A DNA stretch of 64,000 nucleotides from Ardenticatenaceae bacterium (lineage in GTDB: Bacteria; Chloroflexota; Anaerolineae; Promineifilales; Promineifilaceae): the NCBI GenBank assembly GCA_020634235.1, contig JACKCB010000001.1:1364001-1428000 (forward strand). The letters run 5' to 3'. Positions 41,877-51,600 of the stretch are shown here, piece after piece. Each line of letters opens with the position of its first letter. Position 1 is the stretch's first letter. The notes below the pieces were generated by a model that was not told the origin of the DNA, ran no database searches, and worked only from the letters and a program-made list of their open reading frames with translations. The position numbers and the translations under genes were made by a program.

Positions 41877-43085
41877 GTGAACGGTTCTGGTAACGGCAGC
41901 GGGGAGCCGGCTGTTGAACTGGTGAATGTTACCAAGCGCTTTGGTGAGTTCACCGCCGTTGATCGGATTTCGCTGCCCATTCAGGATGGCGAGTTCTTCT
42001 CCTTGTTAGGTCCAAGCGGCTGCGGCAAAACCACCACGCTGCGGATGATTGCCGGTTTTGAACAACCCACCGAAGGACAAATCTACATCAAGGGCCAGCC
42101 TGTGGCCGGCATCCCCCCCTATCGCCGGCCGGTGAACACCGTCTTCCAGAATTACGCCCTGTTTCCGCACATGACCGTGGCCCAGAACGTGGCCTTCGGC
42201 CTGGAGATGAGCAGAACACCCCGGCCGGAGATCGAACGACGCGTAGACGAGGTGCTGGCCCTGGTACAACTGCCGCATATGGGCAGCCGCAAGCCCAAGC
42301 AGCTCTCCGGCGGCCAGCAGCAGCGGGTCGCTCTGGCCCGCGCCCTGGTCAACCAGCCACAGGTGCTGCTGCTAGACGAGCCGTTGGGCGCGCTGGACCT
42401 GAAACTACGCAAAGCGATGCAGCTAGAACTCAAACAGATCCAGATGGAAGTCGGCATCACCTTCGTCTATGTGACCCACGACCAGGAGGAAGCGCTGACC
42501 ATGTCCGACCGGATCGCCGTGATGGACGATGGGCTGATCCGGCAGGTGGGCGAGCCGCGCCAGATCTATGAACATCCGGCCAACCGTTTTGTGGCCGACT
42601 TTATTGGCGAGACGAATTTTATCCCGGCGGTGATGGCTGAACCGGGCCAACCAGCCCACTTGCAGATTGGCAGCCTGGCTGTGCTGGGCATCACTGATGG
42701 TCGCCATATCCCGGCCGGGCAGCAGGTAACGCTGGCCATCCGGCCGGAGAAGCTGAATCTCTTCCCGCAGGGTGACGTGCCGGTGCTGAAAGCCGGCCTC
42801 ACGCCCGACGATCTGGCCACCATGTTTGGCACGCAACTGCCCACGGGCACCGTAAACATGCGTGATTACCTGGCGCTGGAAAAGGACAACGTCGTCATTC
42901 CCGGCCGGGTCGTAGAAGCCATCTACATTGGCACCGACACCCGCTACCGCGTCAGCCTTTCTGAACAGGCCGAAGCCTTTGTGCGCGTACAAAACTATGG
43001 CGCACGCTACGACATCACCTTCCAGGAAGGGGATAATGTGTACGTCCACTGGACGGCAGAAAATGCCCAGGTACTGACCGAATGA
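41877..43085 (+). CDS. potA: Polyamine-type ABC importer, ATPase
   Basis: 402 residues, GTG start with TGGAGGG upstream. Walker A is 'LLGPSGCGKTTTLRM' (about 43-57), Q-loop 'NTVFQNYALFPH', signature 'LSGGQQQRVALARAL', Walker B 'VLLLDEPLGALD' and H-loop 'VYVTHDQEEAL'. The C-terminal ~130 residues form the TOBE domain, longer than average, with an extra segment of low similarity (about 310-345). It energises import through the PotB/PotC permeases. First gene of a four-gene operon. The family also includes iron and other solute importers; the PotBCD partners favour spermidine/putrescine. Confidence 0.92.
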   Translation: MNGSGNGSGEPAVELVNVTKRFGEFTAVDRISLPIQDGEFFSLLGPSGCGKTTTLRMIAGFEQPTEGQIYIKGQPVAGIPPYRRPVNTVFQNYALFPHMTVAQNVAFGLEMSRTPRPEIERRVDEVLALVQLPHMGSRKPKQLSGGQQQRVALARALVNQPQVLLLDEPLGALDLKLRKAMQLELKQIQMEVGITFVYVTHDQEEALTMSDRIAVMDDGLIRQVGEPRQIYEHPANRFVADFIGETNFIPAVMAEPGQPAHLQIGSLAVLGITDGRHIPAGQQVTLAIRPEKLNLFPQGDVPVLKAGLTPDDLATMFGTQLPTGTVNMRDYLALEKDNVVIPGRVVEAIYIGTDTRYRVSLSEQAEAFVRVQNYGARYDITFQEGDNVYVHWTAENAQVLTE

Positions 43086-43182
43086 CCCCCACACCACGTT
43101 CCCGCCGCAGCGTCACCACCAGTCACAGCGGTCCGGGCATAGCTGCCTGCGCCTCAGCCCAGACCGCCCAAGACAACTAGCC

Positions 43183-44514
43183 ATGGCCACGACCACCGGT
43201 CATCCCCCCCAACAGATGCAGGCCGGCCTCCACCCCATGGACCAGTTGGCGGCCTATGTGTGCCTGGGGCAGGCCGCCCTGTGGGCGCTGCTGTTCTTCC
43301 GCTGGCTCACCTTTGGCCTGTTCAACTGGCACCCCTTTGCGGCCGAGCTGGCCCTGGCCAATTGGCCGCCGCTGGCCGCCTATATCCTCTACGGGCTGCT
43401 GCTGGTCATAGACCTGGTGGCGGGTCTGGGATTGCTGCGCGAGGCGGCCTGGGCGCGCAAACTGGTCACCGGCCGGGCGGTGGTCGGGCTGGCTGTCGGG
43501 CTGCTGTACTACACCATCGCCCGCGAATTTTATGGCGCCAGCTTACTCATCGCCCTATCCGGGCTGCTGCTGGTGCTGATGCTCCGCCATACCCCCTGGG
43601 CGCTGGCCTACCCGGCCGCTTTCTGGCTGGGCATCTTCTTTGTAGCGCCCCTGTTCATCGTCTTCATCGTCAGCCTGGGTGAGCGCAGCCGGTTGGGCAC
43701 CGTCACCTATCCCGCCCTCGACCTCGGCAACCTGGGCATTTACTTCAACGATTACGTGCGCTTCTTCAGCCCGGTCAGCGGCGATTACATCTATTTGCGC
43801 ATCTTGTGGCGCTCCGTGTGGATGGCCATGATCAACACCATCGCCTGCCTGGTCATCGGCTACCCGTTTGCCTACTGGATCGCCCGCCAGCCGGCCCGCT
43901 ACCGCAACACACTGGTCTTCCTGGTCATGATCCCCTTCTGGACCAACTTCCTGGTACGCACCTACGCCTGGATGCTCATTTTGCGCGACTCTGGCCTCAT
44001 CAACAACTTCTGGACCATTACCCTGCACGAGCAGGCGCTGCGGCTGGCCGGCAGCAGCCAATTCTTCGCCTGGCTGGCCGCGGCCAGCGAGCAGAAGCTG
44101 CCGCTGCTGTTCAACCAGCCGGCGGTTATTGTGGGGCTGCTTTACGGCTATTTACCCTTCATGATTTTGCCTCTGTACGCCACGTTGGAGAAGTTCGACT
44201 GGTCGCTGCTGGAGGCGGCCGCCGACCTGGGGGCCGGCCGCTGGCAAAGCATGACCCGCATCTTGCTGCCGCTGACCATGCCGGGCATCGTGGCCGGCTC
44301 TATCATCGTCTTCATCCCTTCGCTGGGGGCTTACGTCACGCCCGACCTGATGGGCGGGGCCAAGGTGTCGCTGATTGGCAATTTGCTGCAGCAGCAGTTC
44401 ATGACTGTCCGCAACTGGCCTTTTGGGTCAGCTATCGGCTTTATTCTGATGGCCATCATGTTGGCGGCCACCATTCTCTACTTCCGTTCATCGGCGGAGA
44501 GAGAGCTTATCTAG
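43183..44514 (+). CDS. potB: PotB-type ABC permease with an extra N-terminal membrane domain
   Basis: 443 residues, well above the usual ~285. From about residue 140 it is a normal PotB permease ('FWLGIFFVAPLFIVFIVSLGE', 'YPFAYWIARQP', 'PFWTNFLVRTYAWMLILRDSG') with the EAA loop 'LLEAAADLGAGRWQSMTRILLPLTMPGI'. The first ~135 residues hold four additional membrane helices with no permease motifs. There is no clear Shine-Dalgarno for the first ATG, but the membrane helices are continuous with the frame, so the extension is probably real. It pairs with PotC to form the channel for the substrate delivered by PotD. Confidence 0.87.
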   Translation: MATTTGHPPQQMQAGLHPMDQLAAYVCLGQAALWALLFFRWLTFGLFNWHPFAAELALANWPPLAAYILYGLLLVIDLVAGLGLLREAAWARKLVTGRAVVGLAVGLLYYTIAREFYGASLLIALSGLLLVLMLRHTPWALAYPAAFWLGIFFVAPLFIVFIVSLGERSRLGTVTYPALDLGNLGIYFNDYVRFFSPVSGDYIYLRILWRSVWMAMINTIACLVIGYPFAYWIARQPARYRNTLVFLVMIPFWTNFLVRTYAWMLILRDSGLINNFWTITLHEQALRLAGSSQFFAWLAAASEQKLPLLFNQPAVIVGLLYGYLPFMILPLYATLEKFDWSLLEAAADLGAGRWQSMTRILLPLTMPGIVAGSIIVFIPSLGAYVTPDLMGGAKVSLIGNLLQQQFMTVRNWPFGSAIGFILMAIMLAATILYFRSSAERELI

Positions 44515-44530
44515 GACGAGGAGAGAGACA

Positions 44531-45376
44531 ATGGCCACTGTCACCGCGTCTGATGTTCACCCGGCCGGGGCCAGCCCAACCACCAGCAACCGCCTCAACC
44601 GCCTCAACCTCGGCTCCCGCCTGCTCCACTGGTTTGCCATTGCCGTCTTCCTCTTCCTCTACCTACCCATCTTCATCCTCGTCATCTACTCCTTCAATGC
44701 CAACAAGATCGTCGGCGTCTGGACCGGCTTCAGCCTGGAATGGTACCGCGTGCTGCTCCACGATGCGGCCATCGGTTCCGCCCTGCGCGTCAGCCTATGG
44801 GTAGCCACCTGGTCCACCCTCATCAGCACCATCCTTGGCACCCTGGCTGCCCTGGTGCTGGAGCGCTACCGCTTTCGCGGCAAACTCACCTTCGACGCCG
44901 TCCTCTACCTGCCCATCATCATCCCCGACATCGTCATGGCCCTCTCCACCCTGCTCTTCTTCGTCATCCTGGCCATCCCCCTCAGCCGCAATACCGTCCT
45001 CATTGCCCACGTCGCCTTCAACATCTCCTTTGTGGCCGTGGTGGTGCGCGCCCGCCTGGCCGACATGGACAAACGGCTGGAGGAAGCGGCCGCCGACCTG
45101 GGCGCCAATGAGTGGACAACCTTCCGGCGGGTCACGCTCCCCTTGCTCATGCCGGGCATCGTGGCCGGCGCGCTGCTCGCCTTCACTCTCTCGCTGGACG
45201 ACTTTGTCATCACCTTCTTCGTCGCCGGTCCCGGTTCCACCACCCTGCCGGTGCGCGTCTACTCGATGATCAAATTTGGCGTAACGCCCGAAGTGAACGC
45301 CATCTCTACGTTGATGCTGGTGGGGTCAACGCTGTTGGTGGTGATTTCGCTGCTGCTGCAGCGGCGCGAAGCGTAG
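44531..45376 (+). CDS. potC: PotC-type ABC permease
   Basis: 281 residues, six membrane segments. The EAA loop is 'RLEEAAADLGANEWTTFRRVTLPLLMPGIVAGALLAF' (residues near 195-230), and 'FLYLPIFILVIYSFNANK' at the start is typical of PotC. 'SLDDFVITFFVAGPGSTTLPVRVYSMIKFGVTPEVNAISTLML' is a strong PotC signature. GGAGAG precedes the ATG. It sits 16 bp after potB and 79 bp before potD. Confidence 0.94.
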   Translation: MATVTASDVHPAGASPTTSNRLNRLNLGSRLLHWFAIAVFLFLYLPIFILVIYSFNANKIVGVWTGFSLEWYRVLLHDAAIGSALRVSLWVATWSTLISTILGTLAALVLERYRFRGKLTFDAVLYLPIIIPDIVMALSTLLFFVILAIPLSRNTVLIAHVAFNISFVAVVVRARLADMDKRLEEAAADLGANEWTTFRRVTLPLLMPGIVAGALLAFTLSLDDFVITFFVAGPGSTTLPVRVYSMIKFGVTPEVNAISTLMLVGSTLLVVISLLLQRREA

Positions 45377-45455
45377 GGCCGCGCCCGCTTCCGGCAGCTT
45401 TTTGAACAGCCTGGAACAGGCACACAGATTAAGCGGATGTTTGAGGAGGAATGAG

Positions 45456-46607
45456 ATGAAGCGCTTACTGATTGTTTTGTTGGTTCTAACGTTGGCCCTG
45501 GTCCTGAGCGCGTGCGCTGGCGGCCCGGCCGGGGGGCCAGACAGCAGCAGCAACGACACCGGCGATACCGGTGCCAGCACAAATGCCGGCCCCCAACTTG
45601 CCGCCCAGCTCAGCGTCTACAACTGGGACGATTACATCGACGAAGGGGTGCTGGCCGCGTACGAAGAGCAGTACGGTGTCGAGCTGATCTACGACACCTA
45701 CGCCTCCAACGAAGACTTGCTGGCCAAGCTGCAAGCCGGGGCCACGGGCTACGACGTCATTTTCCCATCTGATTACATGGTAAACCAGATGCTAGAACTG
45801 GGTCTGCTGGCCGAGATCAACACAAGCGACCTCAGCAACTGGTCCAACATCAACCCCGCTTTCCACAATCCCCCCTTCGACCCCAACAACGGCCACTGCA
45901 TCCCCTACCAGTGGGGCACCACCGGCATCACCTACCGGGCCGGCGACCCCTACTTTGAAGAAAACACGCCCGATAGCTGGCGCTACCTGTTCGACCCCGC
46001 GGTGCTGGAGCAGTACTCCGGCCGGGGCGTCAACGCCCTCAACGACCAGCGCGAACTCATGGGCGCGGCCCTCGCCTACCTGGGTTACAGCGTAAACGAG
46101 ACCGACCGTGCGCACCTGGAAGAGGCCCGCGACATCATCCTGCAAGCCAAGCCCTACTGGAAAACCTTCAACAGCGAAGACTACGACGATTCGCTGCTCA
46201 TTCCCGACGAAGTTGTGCTGTCGCACAGTTGGAGCGGCGACGCAGCCAACGCTTACTGGAGCACCTACGACGATGCCACGGAAGATGGCAACTGGTATTA
46301 CGCCATCCCCCAAGAAGGCGGCGTGCGCTGGGTAGACAACGTCTGCATCACCGCCTCCAGCGAACGGTATGCAACAGCCCTGCACTTCCTGAACTACCTG
46401 CTGGAGCCGGAAGTGAGTGCGGCCATCACCAACTTCACCTACTACGCCAGCCCTAATGACGCGGCCAAGGCGTTCATCGAAGCGGACATCCTGAACGATC
46501 CCGGCATCTATCCATCACAGGCAGTGTTCGATAAGTTGGAATGGCTAAGGGATGTGGGGGACGCCATCTTCATCTACGACGAGATGTGGACGGCCATCAA
46601 GGGGTAG
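45456..46607 (+). CDS. potD: Polyamine-binding lipoprotein
   Basis: 383 residues from the ATG at 45456 (GAGGAGGAA just before; the frame extends further upstream without a ribosome site). The signal peptide ends 'LVLSAC' with lipidated C20. The mature region begins with an acidic/Ser linker. 'LSVYNWDDYIDEGVLAAYEEQYGVELIYDTYASNEDLLAKL' and 'YDVIFPSDYMVNQML' are the spermidine/putrescine-binding signatures. 'IPYQWGTTGITYR' and 'VDNVCITASSERYATALHFLNYLLEPEV' follow. It captures the substrate outside the membrane for PotBC. Last gene of the operon. Confidence 0.93.
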   Translation: MKRLLIVLLVLTLALVLSACAGGPAGGPDSSSNDTGDTGASTNAGPQLAAQLSVYNWDDYIDEGVLAAYEEQYGVELIYDTYASNEDLLAKLQAGATGYDVIFPSDYMVNQMLELGLLAEINTSDLSNWSNINPAFHNPPFDPNNGHCIPYQWGTTGITYRAGDPYFEENTPDSWRYLFDPAVLEQYSGRGVNALNDQRELMGAALAYLGYSVNETDRAHLEEARDIILQAKPYWKTFNSEDYDDSLLIPDEVVLSHSWSGDAANAYWSTYDDATEDGNWYYAIPQEGGVRWVDNVCITASSERYATALHFLNYLLEPEVSAAITNFTYYASPNDAAKAFIEADILNDPGIYPSQAVFDKLEWLRDVGDAIFIYDEMWTAIKG

Positions 46608-46652
46608 CCAGCTCAGGTGGTTGGGCCGGGTAGGGCAACGCTGCCAGTTACC

Positions 46653-48440
46653 CTATCCGCCTGACTCACCGGCCGCAACAACCGGCAGCAGCAGCGCCGA
46701 TGGATGCGCCGCATCCAGATGAACCGCCTGGTCAGCGACAAACGTGGCTGGGCTCTCGGCCTCCGGCTCACCGCTGCCCAGGTTGCGATCAAAACGGGGG
46801 TATGCACCGCTGGCAACCTGCAAACGGATGGCGTGGCCGCGGCAAAAACAGTTGGCCGTGGCCCACAGGTTGATCTCCAGCCGCAAGCTGCCATCGGGCT
46901 GCAAATCGCCCTGCCCCGGTTCCAGGCGGATAATGCCATCACACAGGTTCATGGAGCGGCCATCTGGCCAGACGTCGCACAACCGGCCGTAGAAGTCAGT
47001 GTAAGGACGGCTGGAGCGCACATACAGCACCAGACGCACAGGGCCAACGACGGTGAGGTCCGTCTCCAGAGGTGCGCTGGTGTAGACAAGCACATCCGGC
47101 CGGGACTCTACCGGCCGGTTATCCACTGGCCCGGCACTGTTCATAAAAGTGGCCCCGCCCAGCGAGGGGGTAGGGTCGGCCGGGTCGTAGCGGTAGTGGT
47201 CGGTGTGGTCCGCGGCCGGCGGGTCAACCGCCAATCCGCGCCCCGGCTGCAAATAGAAGCACGTCTCTACGGCCGGGGGGGGCCAGGCGGCATAACTGCG
47301 CCACTCATTACGCCCCATCACAAAAACATCCACCGGGTAGGTCCGAACCCGGCCGGGGACCCCCTTCAGATGCCGGTCATACCAGCCAATCGCCTGTCGC
47401 AGCGCCTCGTTGCCCACGCCCCGCTCCATGTGATGCCACGGGCCAATGGTCAGGTAAGGCTGCCGCCCGGCAGCGCGCAGGCTGGCATAGTCAGTCAGCA
47501 CATCTTGCAGAAAAACATCATACCAACCGGTGACCAGGTTGACCGGTGCCTGCACCTGCCCCACCTGCGGGCCATAATCTGAACGAGCATACCGCTCTGG
47601 CCGCGGCACACGCAGGGCAGCGCGCAGGTTAGGCAGCTCCTCACCCAACAGCAGTTCATCCACATCAACGATCGATTGGTGGGCAAACACCGCCCGCAAA
47701 ATACGCTCGCGATTGGGCGGCAGCATCCGCCACATCGCCTGCCACAGCGGCCGCCGGCCGCGGCTGTCCAGCGAATCCAGCATCAGCACCCAACGCATCA
47801 ACAGCTCAAAGGGAATGACGCCGGGCGGGGCGGCCGAGTCGGCCCCGCGCGAGGTGGCCACCACCGGCACAATCGCCTTTAATTCCGGTGGATTGGTGAC
47901 GGCCAGCGCCCACTGCACATAGGCCACATAGCTGGAGCCCCACGTGCCCAGCACGCCGTTGAACCAGGGCTGCCGGCGCAGCCAGGCCAGTGTGTCCAGA
48001 CCGTCGGCCTGTTCGTTCACAAAGGGTTCAAACTCGCCATCGGAGCCAAACCGGCCGCGTACGTCCTGCACAACCACGTTGTAACCCCGCTCGGCAAAGC
48101 GCTGGGCATGGAAAAAGCCCAGCCGCCGCTCGTAAGGGGTACGCACCAGGATGGTGGGGAACTGTTTCCCGGCCGGGGCCGCGGGAAAGTAGCAGTCGGT
48201 GGCCAACGTCAGGCCATCGCGCATGAGCACGCGCACATTGCGCTGTACCCGCACCTGGTAATAGCGCGCTTCGGGCAGCCCCAACACGCGCCCCAGCCAG
48301 CGACGGCGCAGCCAGTAGGCCAGCCCGCCCGCCACCAGGCCCAAGGCCAGGCCAGCCAGGCGCGAGCGCCAGGCGCTACCCGGCCGGGGCTGGTGGCTCG
48401 TCGAATGACCCCGTGAGTCTGTCTGGTTTGGCGATGGCAT
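46653..48440 (-). CDS. CocE/NonD-family alpha/beta hydrolase
   Basis: 595 residues from the ATG at 48440, which has AGGA upstream; the longer frame starting at 48527 has no ribosome site. An N-terminal hydrophobic stretch (about 22-42) probably anchors it. The hydrolase domain has 'VQDVRGRFGSDGEF', the nucleophile serine in 'LGTWGSSYVAY', Asp in 'GWYDVFLQD' and His in 'GPWHHMERG'. The C-terminal jelly-roll (about 400-595, 'RPDVLVYTSAPLETDLTVVGPVRL') is the X-Pro dipeptidyl-peptidase C domain. Relatives cleave cocaine, alpha-amino-acid esters or beta-lactam side chains; the natural substrate here is unknown. Convergent with potD. Confidence 0.85.
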   Translation of the reverse strand: MPSPNQTDSRGHSTSHQPRPGSAWRSRLAGLALGLVAGGLAYWLRRRWLGRVLGLPEARYYQVRVQRNVRVLMRDGLTLATDCYFPAAPAGKQFPTILVRTPYERRLGFFHAQRFAERGYNVVVQDVRGRFGSDGEFEPFVNEQADGLDTLAWLRRQPWFNGVLGTWGSSYVAYVQWALAVTNPPELKAIVPVVATSRGADSAAPPGVIPFELLMRWVLMLDSLDSRGRRPLWQAMWRMLPPNRERILRAVFAHQSIVDVDELLLGEELPNLRAALRVPRPERYARSDYGPQVGQVQAPVNLVTGWYDVFLQDVLTDYASLRAAGRQPYLTIGPWHHMERGVGNEALRQAIGWYDRHLKGVPGRVRTYPVDVFVMGRNEWRSYAAWPPPAVETCFYLQPGRGLAVDPPAADHTDHYRYDPADPTPSLGGATFMNSAGPVDNRPVESRPDVLVYTSAPLETDLTVVGPVRLVLYVRSSRPYTDFYGRLCDVWPDGRSMNLCDGIIRLEPGQGDLQPDGSLRLEINLWATANCFCRGHAIRLQVASGAYPRFDRNLGSGEPEAESPATFVADQAVHLDAAHPSALLLPVVAAGESGG

Positions 48441-48603
48441 GGGAAATTTCCTGTACTGAAGGGGCACTGGGCCAATGAGCAAAGCGCGGGCGATGGCCAA
48501 CGCTTCTGGCATTATACGGGGAATCATCGGGCCGGGTCAATTGGCCACCCGACTGATCCACCACACCGCCAACGGTTTACAGCGGCCGGCAATTCAGGCC
48601 GGT

Positions 48604-51600
48604 CTAGGGATAAGGACCACCGGTAGGCGTCGGTGTCGGCAAGACCGGCTCCGGCGTGGGCGTGGGCGTAGGCTCCTCGCTGGCCCCCGTGGGCGTGGGC
48701 GTGGGGGTGCTGGTGGCCGTGCCCGTCGGTGTGGGCGTTTCCGTCGCCGTACCCGTCGGGGTGGGCGTGGGCGTCTCGGTGGGTGTGGCTGTGGGCGTAC
48801 CAGTCGGCTGCAGCAGCATCAGCGGCACCCGCGCCTCCAGCGATACCGGGTCGTTCTCTGGCGTGTAGGGATTATCCGGGCCAAAAACAAGCAGGCGAAT
48901 GGTGATGGGGCCAACCTGCCCCACCTGGCTGCTGTCCCAGCGCCCCAAGAGCTGGTTCTCCACCGGATTGGGCTGGTCCCCCTGGATAAGCGCCCAACCA
49001 CCGGGATCATGGGTCAGGCCATATTCCAGGCGGTAGCCGGTGAAGTTTGGCCCCCGGGCCGTGCCGAAAATGTCCAGGTCGCCCAGAATCTCGTTGTTGG
49101 GGCCGGGGCTGCTGATGAGCGCCTCCGGCCGGGGTTGGCCCTGGGCGCAAGATTGGTTGGGGGGCAGACGCAGGGGCAGGCTGATGCTGCGCGCCGCGGC
49201 CCACTGGTTGCCGGCGGTGGTCTGTTCCACCCACTGCCGGGCGTTGATGGTTTCGCGCTGGATAACGTCGGGCCGGCCGCTGACCAGCAGGCTGACGAAG
49301 TTGGCCTCGTACACCGCCTCCTGGCAAAACTCGTTGGCCCGCAGGTTGGACCACAGGTCCACCGCCACGCGCTGCACAAAGTCACTGCTGCTGTCCAGTG
49401 GCAGTTGGTCGGCCGCGAAGTATTCGTTGGTGCGCCGCGGGCAGTTGGGCCCCGGCCGGGTGCCTGAATCGGCACAAATGTCCAGCTGCAGCACACTGGC
49501 CGGCTGCAAGAAGGCCAGTTCCGGCTTATCCGCCAGGTAGCGGTTCATGAACGAGTTCCAGATGGGCGTGGCCAGCCGGAAGCCGGACGCGCCCTCGGCC
49601 ACCGGGTTGGCATCGGTGTTGCCCACCCACACCGCGGTGACAATCTGCGGCGTGTAGCCGATGGTCCAGCCATCGCGCACATCGCTGGCGCTGGAGCCAG
49701 ACGTGCCCGTTTTGGCGGCCACCGTATGCCCCGGGATTACCAGCGGGCTGTTCAGGCCAAATTCCGGCTGGCGGGCGTTGTCATCGGACAAGATGCTGCT
49801 AATAAGAAAGGCGTGCGCCGGCCGGATGGTCTGGTTGGCCGCCGGATCAGGCGGGGCGTAGGCAAAGAGCTCCTCACCGCGGCTGTTCTCGATGCGGCTG
49901 ATGGTCACCGGCGGGATGTAGCTGCCCTGATTGGCCAACGTGGCAAAAGCGCCGGCCATATCCCACGGGCTGACTTCACGCCCACCCAGGGCCAGAGATA
50001 AACCCGTTTCGCGAGGCTGGCCAGTTTCCAGGCAGCCGTCATCCAGCAGCGAATCCAGCCCCAGGCGCTGCATCCGGCCGATGAATTCGCAGACGCCCAC
50101 GTACTCCAGCGCCTTCACGGCCGGGATGTTGTAGGAGTTGCCCAGTGCGGGGCGCAGGCGCAGCGGGCCATGAAATTCATCGTCGAAGTTCTTGGGCACA
50201 TAGGGGGGATTGGCGGTGTCGGGGAATTCGGTGCGCACGTCCCAGATGAGGGTCGAGGGCGTCCAGCCATCCTCCAGGGCAGCCAGATAAACGAGCGGCT
50301 TGATGCTGGAGCCGGGCTGGCGGGGGATCTGGGCCATGTTGATCTGGCCGCGTATCTCTTCGTCTTGGAAGTCGAAGCTGCCTACCAGGGCCAGCACTTC
50401 GCCCGTATCCGGCCGGATGGCGATCAGGGCGGCGTTGTTGGCCCCCAGGTTGTTGGCGTTGGCTCGATTGTCGGCCAGGGCCTGTTCGGCCAGGGCCTGC
50501 GCGGCGGGGTCCAGGGTGGTGTAGATGCGCAGCCCGCCCTGGTAAATGGCCTGGGCACCAAACTGGTTCTCTAGCTGCTGCAAGACGGTAAAAACGAAGT
50601 GGGGGTGGTTGATGACAATTTCCGGCGGCTCCAGGCTGCGCACGATTTCGGCCGATTCGTTGATGGTGGTCTGGGCCTGGGCCTGGGTGATGTAGCCGCC
50701 CTGGACCATCAGGCCCAATACCTGGGCCTGGCGGTTGAGGGCCAGCTCGGGCGCGGTGAAGGGGTCCCACAGGGCGGGGGCCTGGGGCAGCCCGGCCAGC
50801 AAGGAGGCTTCGGCCAGGGTTAGATCGGCGGCGGATTTGTCGAAGTAGGTGCGGGCGGCGGCTTCGATGCCGTAGGCCAGGTTACCGTAGTAGATTTCGT
50901 TAAGGTACAGCTCCAGGATTTTGTCTTTGCCTTCCCGGCCGGGATAAAGCCGGTTCAGTTCGGCAGCCAGGACAATCTCGCGTACCTTGCGCTGGAAAGA
51001 GCGCTCGGTGCGCTCATCCTCGCCCAGCAAGAGGGCACGCACCAACTGCTGGGTGATGGTGCTGGCTCCGGAGACGACTTCGCCTTCGCGGGCGGCCTGG
51101 TAGATGGCGCGGGCAATGCCCACGGGGTCGAAGCCGGGGTTGGTGTAGAAGCGGGCGTCTTCGGTGGCAATGGTAGCGTCGATGAGGTCTTGCGAAATCT
51201 GGCTCAGGGGGACGTAGGTGCGGTTACCGGTGTTGGGGTCGGCCAGGGAGTAGAGCTGGTTGCCCTCGCGGTCGTAAATGATGGCGGTTTCGAAGGTGCT
51301 GACGCGGGATTCCAGCTCGGTGGGGGATGGCAGGTCACGCACGATGAAGCGGTAGCCGATGATGGCGCCGGTGGCGCTGACGATGACGCCCAGCACGCCC
51401 ACCAGGACGGTGAGCAGGAGCAGGCGCAGGAAGCAACTGCCCCAGTTGCGCCGGGGCTTGCTGGGGGCCGGGGCAACGACGCGGGCAGGTGGGGCAGCGG
51501 CGCGGGCGGGTGGCTGCGCGCCGGTGGAAACGCGAATGTCGCTCCCGGCCGGGGGGGGCGGTACGGGCTGGCGAGGCGGCGGGGCGCTGGGCCGGGGCCG

